A stretch of DNA of 64,000 nucleotides from Emergencia timonensis (GTDB taxonomy: Bacteria > Bacillota > Clostridia > Peptostreptococcales > Anaerovoracaceae). The position numbers and the translations under genes are program-made. The stretch is taken from positions 1,364,001-1,428,000 of the forward strand of contig NZ_FLKM01000009.1 in the NCBI RefSeq assembly GCF_900086585.1, read 5' to 3'. The notes below the pieces were generated by a model. It was not told the origin of the DNA. It worked only from the letters and a program-made list of their open reading frames with translations, and ran no database searches. Below are positions 16,202-23,992 of this stretch, one piece after another (position 1 is the stretch's first letter; each line of letters begins with the position of its first letter).

Positions 16202-17389
16202 ATGAACGAATATTTAAGTTCCAAAATGGACGTCTTTTCAGGGGATAAAGGATTGTTTGCAATCTACGACATCTCGACAAAACTGGAAAGAAGCGGACAG
16301 AAAATTATACATATGGAGATCGGCAAACCTGACTTTGACACTCCTAAGGCCATTAAAAAGGCGGGAATTCAAGCCATTGAGGAAGGCGTTGTGCAGTATG
16401 CGCCTCCTGGCGGGATTTTCGAACTAAAAGAAGCCATTACCGATTGGACACAGAGAAAATACGGATTGGAGTACGATCCTGAAAGTGAACTGCTGATTAC
16501 GGTCGGCGCAAGTGAAGCGATTCATCTGGTTTGGAGCGGATTATTGGATCACGACGAAGAGGTGATGATTCCAAGTCCCTACTACGGTTCCTACGTATAT
16601 CAGGTGGTTTCTGCAGACGCAAAATACGTTGAGGTGCCAGTCTTAAAGGACGGAGATATCAGGTACGATATTGCCGAATTCGAAGCGAGAATTACAGATA
16701 AGACCAAAATATTGCTGATCAATTCTCCCAACAATCCGACCGGATATGTGATGAGCGATGAAGAGATGCAGGCAGTTGCTGACTTCGCCATAAAGCACGA
16801 CCTGATCGTGGTGTCAGACGAATGTTACGACCACTTCGTATTCGACGGTGAGTTCAAGAGCATTGCAACACTGCCGGGAATGAAAGAACGGACCCTGGTG
16901 GTCAATTCTACCTCGAAGACCTTCTCTATGACAGGATGGCGAGTCGGCTATATACTGGGTGATGCGGGCATTATCGGCACGCTGCAGAATATTCACGAGC
17001 ATCTGGCCATCTGTCCTACATCCTTTGCCCAGCAGGGCTCCATCGCGGCGTATAAACAGGAACTTCCGGAGACGAAGGTCATGGTGGACGAGTACAGGAA
17101 AAGAAGAGAGTACATTATCGGCGCTCTTGACAAAATTGAAAAGCTGTCCTTTTATGAACCGCAGGGCGCTTTCTATGTATTCATAGACGTCAGCAAAACG
17201 GGACAGAGCGGAGCTGACTTCTGTCTGGGTCTGCTGAACAAGAAAGGCGTTGCCACGGCTTCAGGAGAGTCCTTTGGAAAACAGTGGGTTGATTATATCA
17301 GAATCTCCTATTGCTGTTCCATGGACGATATCCAGAAAGCCATGGAGTTGATTCAAGAATATATAGACGAGATAGAGAAGCTACAGTAA
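16202..17389 (+). CDS. Class I/II PLP aminotransferase
   Basis: A 395-residue fold-type I aminotransferase of the AAT I-beta/gamma type: N-S-P-N-N-P-T-G-Y (around 178), the cofactor Asp/Tyr segment V-S-D-E-C-Y-D, PLP lysine in S-T-S-K-T-F-S-M-T-G-W-R-V-G-Y (around residue 238) and the substrate Arg near the end (I-R-I-S-Y). It lies 50 bp after the transporter with AGGAGG. It probably transaminates the amino acid or keto acid handled by the racemase operon and closes the pathway. No ilvE is seen elsewhere in the window, but context argues for a catabolic role. Confidence 0.9.
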   Translation: MNEYLSSKMDVFSGDKGLFAIYDISTKLERSGQKIIHMEIGKPDFDTPKAIKKAGIQAIEEGVVQYAPPGGIFELKEAITDWTQRKYGLEYDPESELLITVGASEAIHLVWSGLLDHDEEVMIPSPYYGSYVYQVVSADAKYVEVPVLKDGDIRYDIAEFEARITDKTKILLINSPNNPTGYVMSDEEMQAVADFAIKHDLIVVSDECYDHFVFDGEFKSIATLPGMKERTLVVNSTSKTFSMTGWRVGYILGDAGIIGTLQNIHEHLAICPTSFAQQGSIAAYKQELPETKVMVDEYRKRREYIIGALDKIEKLSFYEPQGAFYVFIDVSKTGQSGADFCLGLLNKKGVATASGESFGKQWVDYIRISYCCSMDDIQKAMELIQEYIDEIEKLQ

Positions 17390-17418
17390 TCATGAAGTTA
17401 CCTGATAATTTCGGTCTC

Positions 17419-17474
17419 ATATAAACGGAGTAAGGAGTTGGAGCAAGCGCTTCAGCTCTTTACTTCGTTTATAT
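17419..17474. terminator. Long 22-bp hairpin ending the racemase operon
   Basis: The arms 17419-17440 and 17453-17474 pair over 22 bp with three G-T pairs and a 12-base loop. The T tract on either side is short, so it may act as a bidirectional terminator or be a palindromic repeat used as one. Confidence 0.65.
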
Positions 17475-17505
17475 TTAAATACAGACTGCTGGCGTTTTGT
17501 GCTCA

Positions 17506-17534
17506 TTGACTTTCCTATAGAAAAAAGATAAAAT
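17506..17534 (+). promoter_or_regulatory. Promoter of fchA-folD
   Basis: TTGACT (17506-17511), 17-bp spacer, TAAAAT (17529-17534), 30 bp before the fchA start. Confidence 0.75.
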
Positions 17535-17564
17535 AGAGTATCAAACATAGGAAGGTGAATGCAA

Positions 17565-18197
17565 ATGAATTTTACAGATATGAGCTGCAAAGAGTTTACA
17601 GAGGTTTTAGCGAGCAAAGCGCCTGTTCCCGGCGGCGGCGGCGCATCTGCCCTGGCAGGCGCTTTAGGTACTGCCTTGGGCAGTATGGTCGGCCAGTTGA
17701 CCTTGGGTAAGAAAAAGTATGCCGAGGTAGAGTCGGACATCAAAGTCTTGATGGAGAAGGCCTCTAAACTGCAGATGGAGCTTTTAACCCTGGTAGAAAA
17801 GGATGCAGAAGTATTTGAGCCTTTGTCAAAAGCCTACGGCATGCCCAAAGAAACCGAGGCGGAAAAAGCGAAGAAAGAGGGGGTCATGGCAGTGGTTCTG
17901 AGGGAGGCAGCAGAAGTGCCTCTGGAAATCATGCGCAAATGTTGTGAGGTCATCGACCTGCAGGCTGAATTTGCGGCGAAGGGCAGTCGTCTGGCCGTCA
18001 GTGATGCGGGAGTGGGCGTCATTTTCTGTAAGTCCGCATTACAGGGCGCCAGTCTCAACGTCTTTATCAATACGAAGTCCATGAAGGACCGGCAGTTAGC
18101 AGAGAAAATCAACAGTGAAGCAGATGAAATGCTCTGCGAATATACTGTGAAAGCAGATGAAGTTTTCGCCTCCGTATTCCACCAGCTGAGAAAATAG
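17565..18197 (+). CDS. fchA: Methenyltetrahydrofolate cyclohydrolase, FchA/cyclodeaminase family
   Basis: The 210-residue protein belongs to the formiminotransferase-cyclodeaminase C-terminal family, with P-V-P-G-G-G-G-A-S-A-L near residue 22 as the folate-binding glycine loop. In anaerobes with folate-dependent C1 metabolism, FchA converts methenyl-THF to 10-formyl-THF and back. AGGAAGG is 9 bases before ATG 17565; the ATG at 17559 is too close to it. folD follows after 16 bp, so both are one transcript. No formiminotransferase domain or histidine pathway gene is near, which favours the cyclohydrolase over formimino-THF cyclodeaminase. Confidence 0.85.
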   Translation: MNFTDMSCKEFTEVLASKAPVPGGGGASALAGALGTALGSMVGQLTLGKKKYAEVESDIKVLMEKASKLQMELLTLVEKDAEVFEPLSKAYGMPKETEAEKAKKEGVMAVVLREAAEVPLEIMRKCCEVIDLQAEFAAKGSRLAVSDAGVGVIFCKSALQGASLNVFINTKSMKDRQLAEKINSEADEMLCEYTVKADEVFASVFHQLRK

Positions 18198-18213
18198 ACT
18201 AGAAAGGAACACT

Positions 18214-19071
18214 ATGGAAAAAGTATTAAAAGGAAAAATCGTTGCAGATGCTATCAATCAAGGAATTTTGAACAGGATGCCGGCCCTGTATGAACGCGGG
18301 ATCGTACCGACACTTGCCATCGTCAGAGTTGGTGAAAATCCTAGTGATATCGCCTATGAAAATGGGGCGGTAAAGAAGGCGAAGACGCTGGGGCTTCAAC
18401 CAGAAAAGTTTATCTGTCCTGCCGATATCGATCAGAGAGATTTGATTGAAGTCATCAAAGCAATTAACAATGATGAGAAAATTCATGGAATTTTACTCCT
18501 GCAGCCGCTTCCCGAATCAATTGATGCAGACGCAGTCAGAAACACGCTTTGTCCGGAAAAAGATCTGGACTGTATTTCTGACGCTTCTCTCTCTCGCTTG
18601 TTTCTTGGCGAAACAACAGGTTTTGCTCCCTGCACGGCGGAAGCCTGCATCGAAATTCTCAAATATAATCATATTGAAATAAAAGGGAAAAAAATAGTGG
18701 TAATCGGCAGAAGCATGGTGATTGGAAAGCCAGTGGCCATGATGCTTCTTAAAGAGAACGCCACCATTACGATCTGCCATACGAAGACAGCAGAAGCAGA
18801 TTTGAAGGATCTCTGCCGGGGAGCGGATATCGTTATCGCGGCAGCGGGTCATGTCGGTACCCTGACGGCGGATATGGTCAGCCCTGGACAAGTAATCATC
18901 GATGTAGGGATTAACTTCAACGAAGAAGGTAAAATGCTGGGAGACGTAGATTTTGAGGCTGTCAGCAAGATTGCCGCTGCAGCTACGCCAGTTCCCGGCG
19001 GTGTAGGCAGCGTAACCACCACGCTTTTAATGAAACACCTGGTGGAGGCTGCTGAAAGAACAGTAAAATAA
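18214..19071 (+). CDS. folD: Methylenetetrahydrofolate dehydrogenase (FolD family)
   Basis: This 285-residue FolD oxidises methylene-THF with NAD(P)+. Visible are G-I-L-L-L-Q-P-L-P (around 88-96), D-x-D-C (118-121), the Rossmann loop G-R-S-M-V-I-G-K-P and the C-terminal T-P-V-P-G-G-V-G-x-V-T. In the region corresponding to Y-x-x-x-K of bifunctional FolD, the sequence is Y48-E-N-G-A52: the lysine needed for cyclohydrolase activity is replaced by Ala, with lysines only at 54-55. With a stand-alone FchA directly upstream, this copy is probably mainly a dehydrogenase. That is inference from the known role of the lysine. Confidence 0.92.
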   Translation: MEKVLKGKIVADAINQGILNRMPALYERGIVPTLAIVRVGENPSDIAYENGAVKKAKTLGLQPEKFICPADIDQRDLIEVIKAINNDEKIHGILLLQPLPESIDADAVRNTLCPEKDLDCISDASLSRLFLGETTGFAPCTAEACIEILKYNHIEIKGKKIVVIGRSMVIGKPVAMMLLKENATITICHTKTAEADLKDLCRGADIVIAAAGHVGTLTADMVSPGQVIIDVGINFNEEGKMLGDVDFEAVSKIAAAATPVPGGVGSVTTTLLMKHLVEAAERTVK

Positions 19072-19190
19072 AGCCGCTGAGCAAATCACATCTAATCCAT
19101 CATACAAATCGGGGCAAACGCCTTCGACTGCATCGCCGCCATGGAAATCTTTCAGGAAGGATAATTTTCTGCAATGCATTAATATTCATA

Positions 19191-19219
19191 TTGACGAAAT
19201 TTTATTTATGGAGTACAAT
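19191..19219 (+). promoter_or_regulatory. Promoter of DHFR-like gene
   Basis: TTGACG (19191-19196), 17-bp spacer, TACAAT (19214-19219), 33 bp before the ATG. Confidence 0.75.
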
Positions 19220-19252
19220 ACTAAACAGTATAAATAAAATGGAGGAAAAAAT

Positions 19253-19786
19253 ATGAAGCGGAAAGTAATCTTGTATATGGCGGTAAGCCTTGATGGATAT
19301 ATTACAGACAAAGACGGCCGTACCAATTGGCGTAATGGTGAAAGTGAGTTTTACCAGGGCGATTACGGTAAGAGTGGTTTTCTCTCTATCGTAGACACCG
19401 TCATCATGGGAAAAAATACTTACAAGAAAATCATGGACAAGGAGGGTGCTGACAACTGGCCATACAAGGATATGACCACCTATGTCATCACCCATTTGCC
19501 GGATGAGGATACGGAAGCGATTAAATTTGTCAACACAAGAATGAGTACTTTCTTACAGAAGTTATTACAGGAAGAGGGTAAGGATATCTGGATCTATGGC
19601 GGTTCTGATATCGCTAACCAGGTCATCAGAGAGAACATGGTAGACGAATATCATCTGACCATTCACCCGATCATTCTCGGCGGCGGCGAGAGATTATTTA
19701 ACGACAAGAACAAAGAAATCAAGCTGCACCTTGTAAAGAATGTGGCGAAGAACGGGGTCATCGACTGCCTCTATGAGAAACAATAG
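19253..19786 (+). CDS. Dihydrofolate reductase/RibD C-terminal domain family protein
   Basis: A 177-residue soluble protein with the DHFR-like fold seen in RibD C-terminal domains: start K-V-I-L-Y-M-A-V-S-L-D-G-Y-I-T, the V-I-M-G-K-N-T-Y segment near residue 50 and the cofactor glycine motif I-W-I-Y-G-G-S-D-I-A near 118. Family members are NAD(P)H-dependent reductases, often of unknown substrate; it need not be true DHFR. It is monocistronic, with its own promoter and terminator, though it lies next to folD. GGAGG precedes the ATG. Confidence 0.85.
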   Translation: MKRKVILYMAVSLDGYITDKDGRTNWRNGESEFYQGDYGKSGFLSIVDTVIMGKNTYKKIMDKEGADNWPYKDMTTYVITHLPDEDTEAIKFVNTRMSTFLQKLLQEEGKDIWIYGGSDIANQVIRENMVDEYHLTIHPIILGGGERLFNDKNKEIKLHLVKNVAKNGVIDCLYEKQ

Positions 19787-19794
19787 TCATAAAG

Positions 19795-19829
19795 AAAACG
19801 CACACTTCGTGATATGAGGTGTGCGTTTT
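19795..19829. terminator. Terminator after DHFR-like gene
   Basis: AAAACGCACAC and GTGTGCGTTTT pair perfectly with a 13-base loop. Flanking A and T runs allow use from both strands, so it could also stop the minus-strand acylation operon. Confidence 0.88.
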
Positions 19830-19849
19830 GCATGGGCATCTTATACGAC

Positions 19850-19881
19850 GCGTTCCAAGCCAGCCATAGGCTGGGGAACGC
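19850..19881. repeat. Palindromic intergenic element (CCAGCC-ATA-GGCTGG core)
   Basis: The outer arms GCGTTCC/GGAACGC and core CCAGCC/GGCTGG form a hairpin. A similar core (CCAGC-TAAA-GCTGGGG) appears at 31392-31406 between ilvN and ilvC. A second pairing, TTCTGTC with GACAGAA, follows at about 19890-19927. It may be a dispersed palindromic repeat. Confidence 0.5.
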
Positions 19882-19929
19882 CAGCATAAATTCTGTCACG
19901 CAAATCGCCTTGGCTCTTTGGACAGAATA

Positions 19930-21075
19930 TTATGAGCTGAGCATCATTTCGAGGGAATTGTCGTTGAAGAACGTATTTGCATTGTAGAGGAACATCACTT
20001 CTGTGATTTCCTCCGCTTTGATAATATCATCGATATTATCGAAGAAATATCTAGGGTCCACTACGACAATTTCTCTGTAGCTCTGTGCCAGGAAAGGTAT
20101 AAAGCTGTTGGCATAAGAATCCTTGACCAGAAGCAGTCTCTTCGATGATTTGGTCGGTGTTTTGATGGTATACATCGGGTGGTTGCTGCCGCCAAAAACA
20201 GTGTAGGCGTCTTTGGTATCCAAATTATCCAGCTGATAAAATTCCGTGGTCTTTGTCTTTGTATCCGCATAGTAGATGACAGAGTTGTTATAGTCCTTAT
20301 CTTTATACGGCATGTAGATTTTGATTGCGTCGTTGACACCGTTGACAAAGCCGCTCTTTGAAGCCAGTGTGCCGCGGAAATCATTCTTTACTACGTAAGG
20401 TTTGTAGGTCACCTCGTCTGTCAGCTTCATCTTTTTAACTGCCTGCTTATAAGCTAAATAGGCGCCGTCGGTGGTCCAGTGATGGTCTGTTCTATAGTAA
20501 ATTTGTGTATCTTCCGTGTGTTTTGCAAAAGTATCCCGCACGTCGATCGGTGTGTAACCGTAACGCTTGATCTCCTTGAAAAATTTATCCATGGACTGAT
20601 CTTGATCGTTGAGCCTTGTAAAATTAGGCAGCTTCTCTTCTAAGATATTTCCTGCATTGGGAGCCAGCAGAAAAAAGGCGTCTAGTTTTTTGTATTGCCT
20701 TTTAAATTGTTTCAGACTGGAGAGGGTGTTCTCCAGCAATTTATCGCTCGGAACTGTCAATTCTTCCATCAAGTAATTATCTTTACAGCGATAGACTCCG
20801 TTAGACTCCAGCTTTCCGGCTGTGACGTCAGCGGTCGCCTTGATTTTAATAAAGGCATTGCGCAGCAGGAATTGATCGTTGACGTAAGTCTCTAATTTGC
20901 TCTCGTAACGGCCTTCCATATAATTTGAAAGAGAGAATTCAGGTTTCTCTTGCAATACCCGGTTTTCTTCCTCAGAAAAGCCTTTGTCCGGCGTAAAGAT
21001 ATTAATGATGAAGGTCACTGCGAGGAGTACAATGAAGCATAATCCCAGAATAGACGACATCGCTTTTTTGTTCAT
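19930..21075 (-). CDS. DHHW family SGNH-like surface protein
   Basis: The 381-residue protein has one N-terminal membrane anchor (residues 6-27) and an extracytoplasmic domain with the D-H-H-W motif (197-200, in R-T-D-H-H-W-T) that names the family. It is related to the AlgJ/AlgX acetyltransferase fold. Such proteins accompany MBOAT acyltransferases and are thought to transfer acyl groups to polysaccharides outside the cell. It is the last gene of a four-gene minus-strand operon, 18 bp behind the MBOAT gene. GAGGAGG precedes the ATG. Confidence 0.85.
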   Translation of the reverse strand: MNKKAMSSILGLCFIVLLAVTFIINIFTPDKGFSEEENRVLQEKPEFSLSNYMEGRYESKLETYVNDQFLLRNAFIKIKATADVTAGKLESNGVYRCKDNYLMEELTVPSDKLLENTLSSLKQFKRQYKKLDAFFLLAPNAGNILEEKLPNFTRLNDQDQSMDKFFKEIKRYGYTPIDVRDTFAKHTEDTQIYYRTDHHWTTDGAYLAYKQAVKKMKLTDEVTYKPYVVKNDFRGTLASKSGFVNGVNDAIKIYMPYKDKDYNNSVIYYADTKTKTTEFYQLDNLDTKDAYTVFGGSNHPMYTIKTPTKSSKRLLLVKDSYANSFIPFLAQSYREIVVVDPRYFFDNIDDIIKAEEITEVMFLYNANTFFNDNSLEMMLSS

Positions 21076-21093
21076 TTGTAATTCCTCCTCTCC

Positions 21094-22488
21094 TTAGAAT
21101 CTAAAGTACAGGAATGGGTTGTAGCTGCTGAAAATCAGATAAGCTGTAGCCAAAACCAGTACTAACAAAATCATTATAATAGCAATCACTGCATTCTTTT
21201 TGCACAAAATATTGAACTGCTTCATCGGCTCCGGCGTAGACGTCAGGCATCCGATGGCAAGCAGAATCAAATTCGTTCTCAGCAAATAGAGCGTATAGGT
21301 GTTGGCAAAAGGTACGCCGCCCATGCAGAACAAGACCTTCAGGTATTCTAAGGCTGCTGAAAGATCTGTACTGCTGAAGAAAACCCAGCCGATCATGACG
21401 ATAATCATGGCATAAAGATGCTGTGCCCAGGTCGGGGCTTTTTCTATATATTTTCCAATCAGGTACTTTTCCAAGATCAGAAGTACGCCGTAATACAGTC
21501 CCCAGACGACGAAATTCCAGCTGGCGCCGTGCCAAAGCCCTGTCAGCGACCACACGACCAAAAGATTGATGATATGCCTGTGCACGGAAACACGATTACC
21601 ACCCAACGGAATGTAAACGTACTCTCTAAACCAGGTGGAAAGAGACATATGCCACCTGCGCCAAAATTCCGTGATGGTCTTTGAAATATAAGGATAGTTG
21701 AAATTCTCCATAAATTCAAAACCAAACATCCTTCCAAGACCGATAGCCATATCGGAGTAGCCGCTGAAATCAAAGTAAATCTGTAAAGTGTAAGCGATAA
21801 TGCCAATCCAGTAGGTCAGCACGGAAACCTGACTGTCCGATACGGCCATAATCTGCGTATAAATCGCTCCCAGATTATTGGCCAGAATGACTTTTTTGCC
21901 GAGGCCGAGAAGGAACCGCATGGTGCCGTCACCAAATTTTTCTAAGGTTACATGCCTTTCATCCAACTGCTCTGCGATGTCCTTGTATTTTACGATAGGA
22001 CCGGCAATGAGCTGCGGAAACAGAGAAAGGTAGAGCGTAAACTTTAAAGGGTTTACCTGCACTTTTACATTTCCTCTGTATACATCAAAGATGTAGGAAA
22101 GAGCCTGGAAGGTATAGAAGGAGATACCAATGGGCAGCGCTAAAGCGGTGTATTTGATATCTGTACCGAGAATTCCATTGACGGTATCCATCAGGAATCC
22201 GTAATATTTGAAAAAGGAAAGAATGAAAAGGTTTACGACTACTGTAAATATAAGAGTCGATTTACCTGAACTCTGATGGACTTTCGCTCTTCCAATATCG
22301 ATGGCCATAAAATAGTTAAATATGGCGCTGAAAATCATTAAAAATACATAAACAGGCTCTCCCCAGCTGTAGAAAAAAATGCTGGCGATGAGGAGCACGA
22401 TATTCTTTGCTTTTTTCGGTACGACGAAATAAGCTAGCAACACGATAGGCAGAAAGTAGAAGAGGAATACAATGCTGCTAAATAGCAT
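21094..22488 (-). CDS. MBOAT family membrane O-acyltransferase (AlgI/DltB type)
   Basis: The 464-residue protein has about eleven membrane helices and the MBOAT hallmarks F-W-R-R-W-H-M-S (H280) and the putative catalytic His in L-W-H-G-A-S-W (H320). Family members move acyl groups, usually acetyl, across the membrane to a partner that modifies exported polysaccharide. The start is the ATG at 22488 (AGGAGGTG seven bases upstream, N-terminus M-L-F-S-S typical of AlgI); it overlaps the upstream gene by 11 bp, indicating coupling. The partners SGNH and DHHW in the same operon support a surface-polymer O-acetylation machine. Confidence 0.92.
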   Translation of the reverse strand: MLFSSIVFLFYFLPIVLLAYFVVPKKAKNIVLLIASIFFYSWGEPVYVFLMIFSAIFNYFMAIDIGRAKVHQSSGKSTLIFTVVVNLFILSFFKYYGFLMDTVNGILGTDIKYTALALPIGISFYTFQALSYIFDVYRGNVKVQVNPLKFTLYLSLFPQLIAGPIVKYKDIAEQLDERHVTLEKFGDGTMRFLLGLGKKVILANNLGAIYTQIMAVSDSQVSVLTYWIGIIAYTLQIYFDFSGYSDMAIGLGRMFGFEFMENFNYPYISKTITEFWRRWHMSLSTWFREYVYIPLGGNRVSVHRHIINLLVVWSLTGLWHGASWNFVVWGLYYGVLLILEKYLIGKYIEKAPTWAQHLYAMIIVMIGWVFFSSTDLSAALEYLKVLFCMGGVPFANTYTLYLLRTNLILLAIGCLTSTPEPMKQFNILCKKNAVIAIIMILLVLVLATAYLIFSSYNPFLYFRF

Positions 22489-22939
22489 CTTTGAACACCT
22501 CCTCATACTTTTCCGGAGTTTTGCTGACACAGTAGAACAGATAGTTGCCTTTTGTCGTTACAATGGCGTTTTTCAGCATCGCCACCTGTTCTGGTCCATA
22601 ACCTTCAAAGGTCTTAATCTGTGAAGCGATTCTAGCGTCGACCGCATCTTTTACTGATGTCAGGTCGTCCTTGCTGTGTGCTTTTACAACCAGTACTTCT
22701 TCGACGCTGAGCGCTTCTTTTCCTTTATAAAAGATATGTGATTCGTACTGTTCGTAGTCAAGTCCGAAAAACTGCATCAGGTTGCGGTTATCGCATTTGG
22801 CCATTTTCTCTATATTTGTTTTTTCTTTTAACTGGTTCTCTATATCCTCCATAGGCAGGTCCTTTGCATTTCCATCAGCGTAAACCATTGCAAGGAATCC
22901 GACCAAAACAACGACGAAAACTATTTTCTTTGTCATCAT
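22478..22939 (-). CDS. DUF4358 family exported protein
   Basis: This 153-residue protein has an N-terminal hydrophobic signal or anchor (about residues 4-21) and a small extracytoplasmic domain. The order of motifs (I-E-x-M-A-K-C-D, F-F-G-L-D-Y-E-Q-Y-E, E-V-L-V-V-K) fits my memory of DUF4358, which is regularly found beside MBOAT/SGNH genes in Clostridia. Function is unknown; it may be an accessory of the acylation complex. It starts in a 4-bp ATGA overlap with the SGNH gene and overlaps the MBOAT gene, so all three are tightly coupled. Confidence 0.75.
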   Translation of the reverse strand: MMTKKIVFVVVLVGFLAMVYADGNAKDLPMEDIENQLKEKTNIEKMAKCDNRNLMQFFGLDYEQYESHIFYKGKEALSVEEVLVVKAHSKDDLTSVKDAVDARIASQIKTFEGYGPEQVAMLKNAIVTTKGNYLFYCVSKTPEKYEEVFKDAI

Positions 22940-23733
22940 AACCCCGCTTTCAATATCATGTTATTCATCCAGAGTGGGTAGAATTCGGATACAACGTGAA
23001 TTCCGTCTCCTGCATAATAGTTTGGATGATCTTCAATGATATAACTATTGTCAATATAAGTTAATTTTAAGTCCTTGCACATCTCTTTCAGCCCATTGTT
23101 GAATTTTTTGTAGTTTGATAAAATTGTATTCTTTGCAATGGCGTCCTTAGATGGCGGGGTAATTCCGTTGATTAAAATTCTCGTGTCTGGAGAAGTTTTT
23201 TTGAATTCTTTGATTAACTTTGTATATTTTTCGATAAACAAATCTGCGTTTCCGGAGTAGTTTCCCATATCGTTCATACCGAAAGACATAAAGGCAAACT
23301 TAGGGTAGGTATTTGCGGCAGATGAGAATAAATCGTCTCCTGAAATGATCGACGCGCCGATTTTACAGAAAACCTGATCACTGCCAAGATAACCATAATC
23401 CACCAGACCTTCTGTGATGGAATCGCCGAGAATGACGCTGGTGCCAAAGATTTTTCTGTATTGCGCTTTTGTCAGTCTTTTCGTGACATCAAAAGTTCCC
23501 CTGGCTTCTGTTGTCTCAAGTTTTTTGATCTTTGATTCCACTGTGGTCACTTTTGAGTAATCGAAAGTGGAAATCGCCGACAAATTGGTATTAATTGTCT
23601 TTGAACTGTAGTCGGCGGAGCTGTTCTTTTTCATAAAATTTATAAAAAATAGACTTACCAGTATCAGTAAGACTAAGATAAAGATCAAATATTTCTTACC
23701 ATGTGTTTTTCTTGCTTGCGTTTTTACTCTCAT
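22936..23733 (-). CDS. SGNH/GDSL hydrolase family exported protein
   Basis: First gene of the acylation operon. The 265-residue protein has one N-terminal membrane segment (residues 15-33) after a basic stretch, then an SGNH domain: block I G-D-S-I-T-E (Ser105), block III G-M-N-D (Asn154) and block V G-D-G-I-H (Asp243, His246). It is probably an extracytoplasmic esterase or acetyltransferase acting on surface polysaccharide together with the MBOAT and DHHW proteins. All catalytic residues are present. The target polymer is not shown by the window. Confidence 0.85.
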   Translation of the reverse strand: MRVKTQARKTHGKKYLIFILVLLILVSLFFINFMKKNSSADYSSKTINTNLSAISTFDYSKVTTVESKIKKLETTEARGTFDVTKRLTKAQYRKIFGTSVILGDSITEGLVDYGYLGSDQVFCKIGASIISGDDLFSSAANTYPKFAFMSFGMNDMGNYSGNADLFIEKYTKLIKEFKKTSPDTRILINGITPPSKDAIAKNTILSNYKKFNNGLKEMCKDLKLTYIDNSYIIEDHPNYYAGDGIHVVSEFYPLWMNNMILKAGL

Positions 23734-23779
23734 TTTTTCCCATTCCCTTTCAAATACTTAAATAAAGATTACCTATATA

Positions 23780-23807
23780 ATAATAGCAAAAAAAAAGTAA
23801 AAATCAA
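23780..23807 (-). promoter_or_regulatory. Promoter of the acylation operon
   Basis: On the minus strand: TTGATT (23802-23807), 16-bp spacer containing a T run, TATTAT (23780-23785), about 45 bp before the SGNH start codon. Confidence 0.6.
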
Positions 23808-23946
23808 TAGATAGAGGGGACTTTTTTCTTAATAATTCTTAAGGTATATTTTGCCCGAAAATTGACTTTTATGTTAACTAGGAGTGGAATGTTGGCAGAA
23901 GGTTTTTCTTGACAGGTGTCTACTGAATGATGTAAATATGCAATAT

Positions 23947-23985
23947 AAAAAGACTTTGCCGCCGGTTACGGAGCAAAGTCTTTTT
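23947..23985. terminator. Terminator of the leu operon
   Basis: AAAAAGACTTTGC and GCAAAGTCTTTTT form a 13-bp perfect stem with flanking A/T runs, directly downstream of leuB on the minus strand; usable in both directions. Confidence 0.9.
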
Positions 23986-23992
23986 TTCCTCA

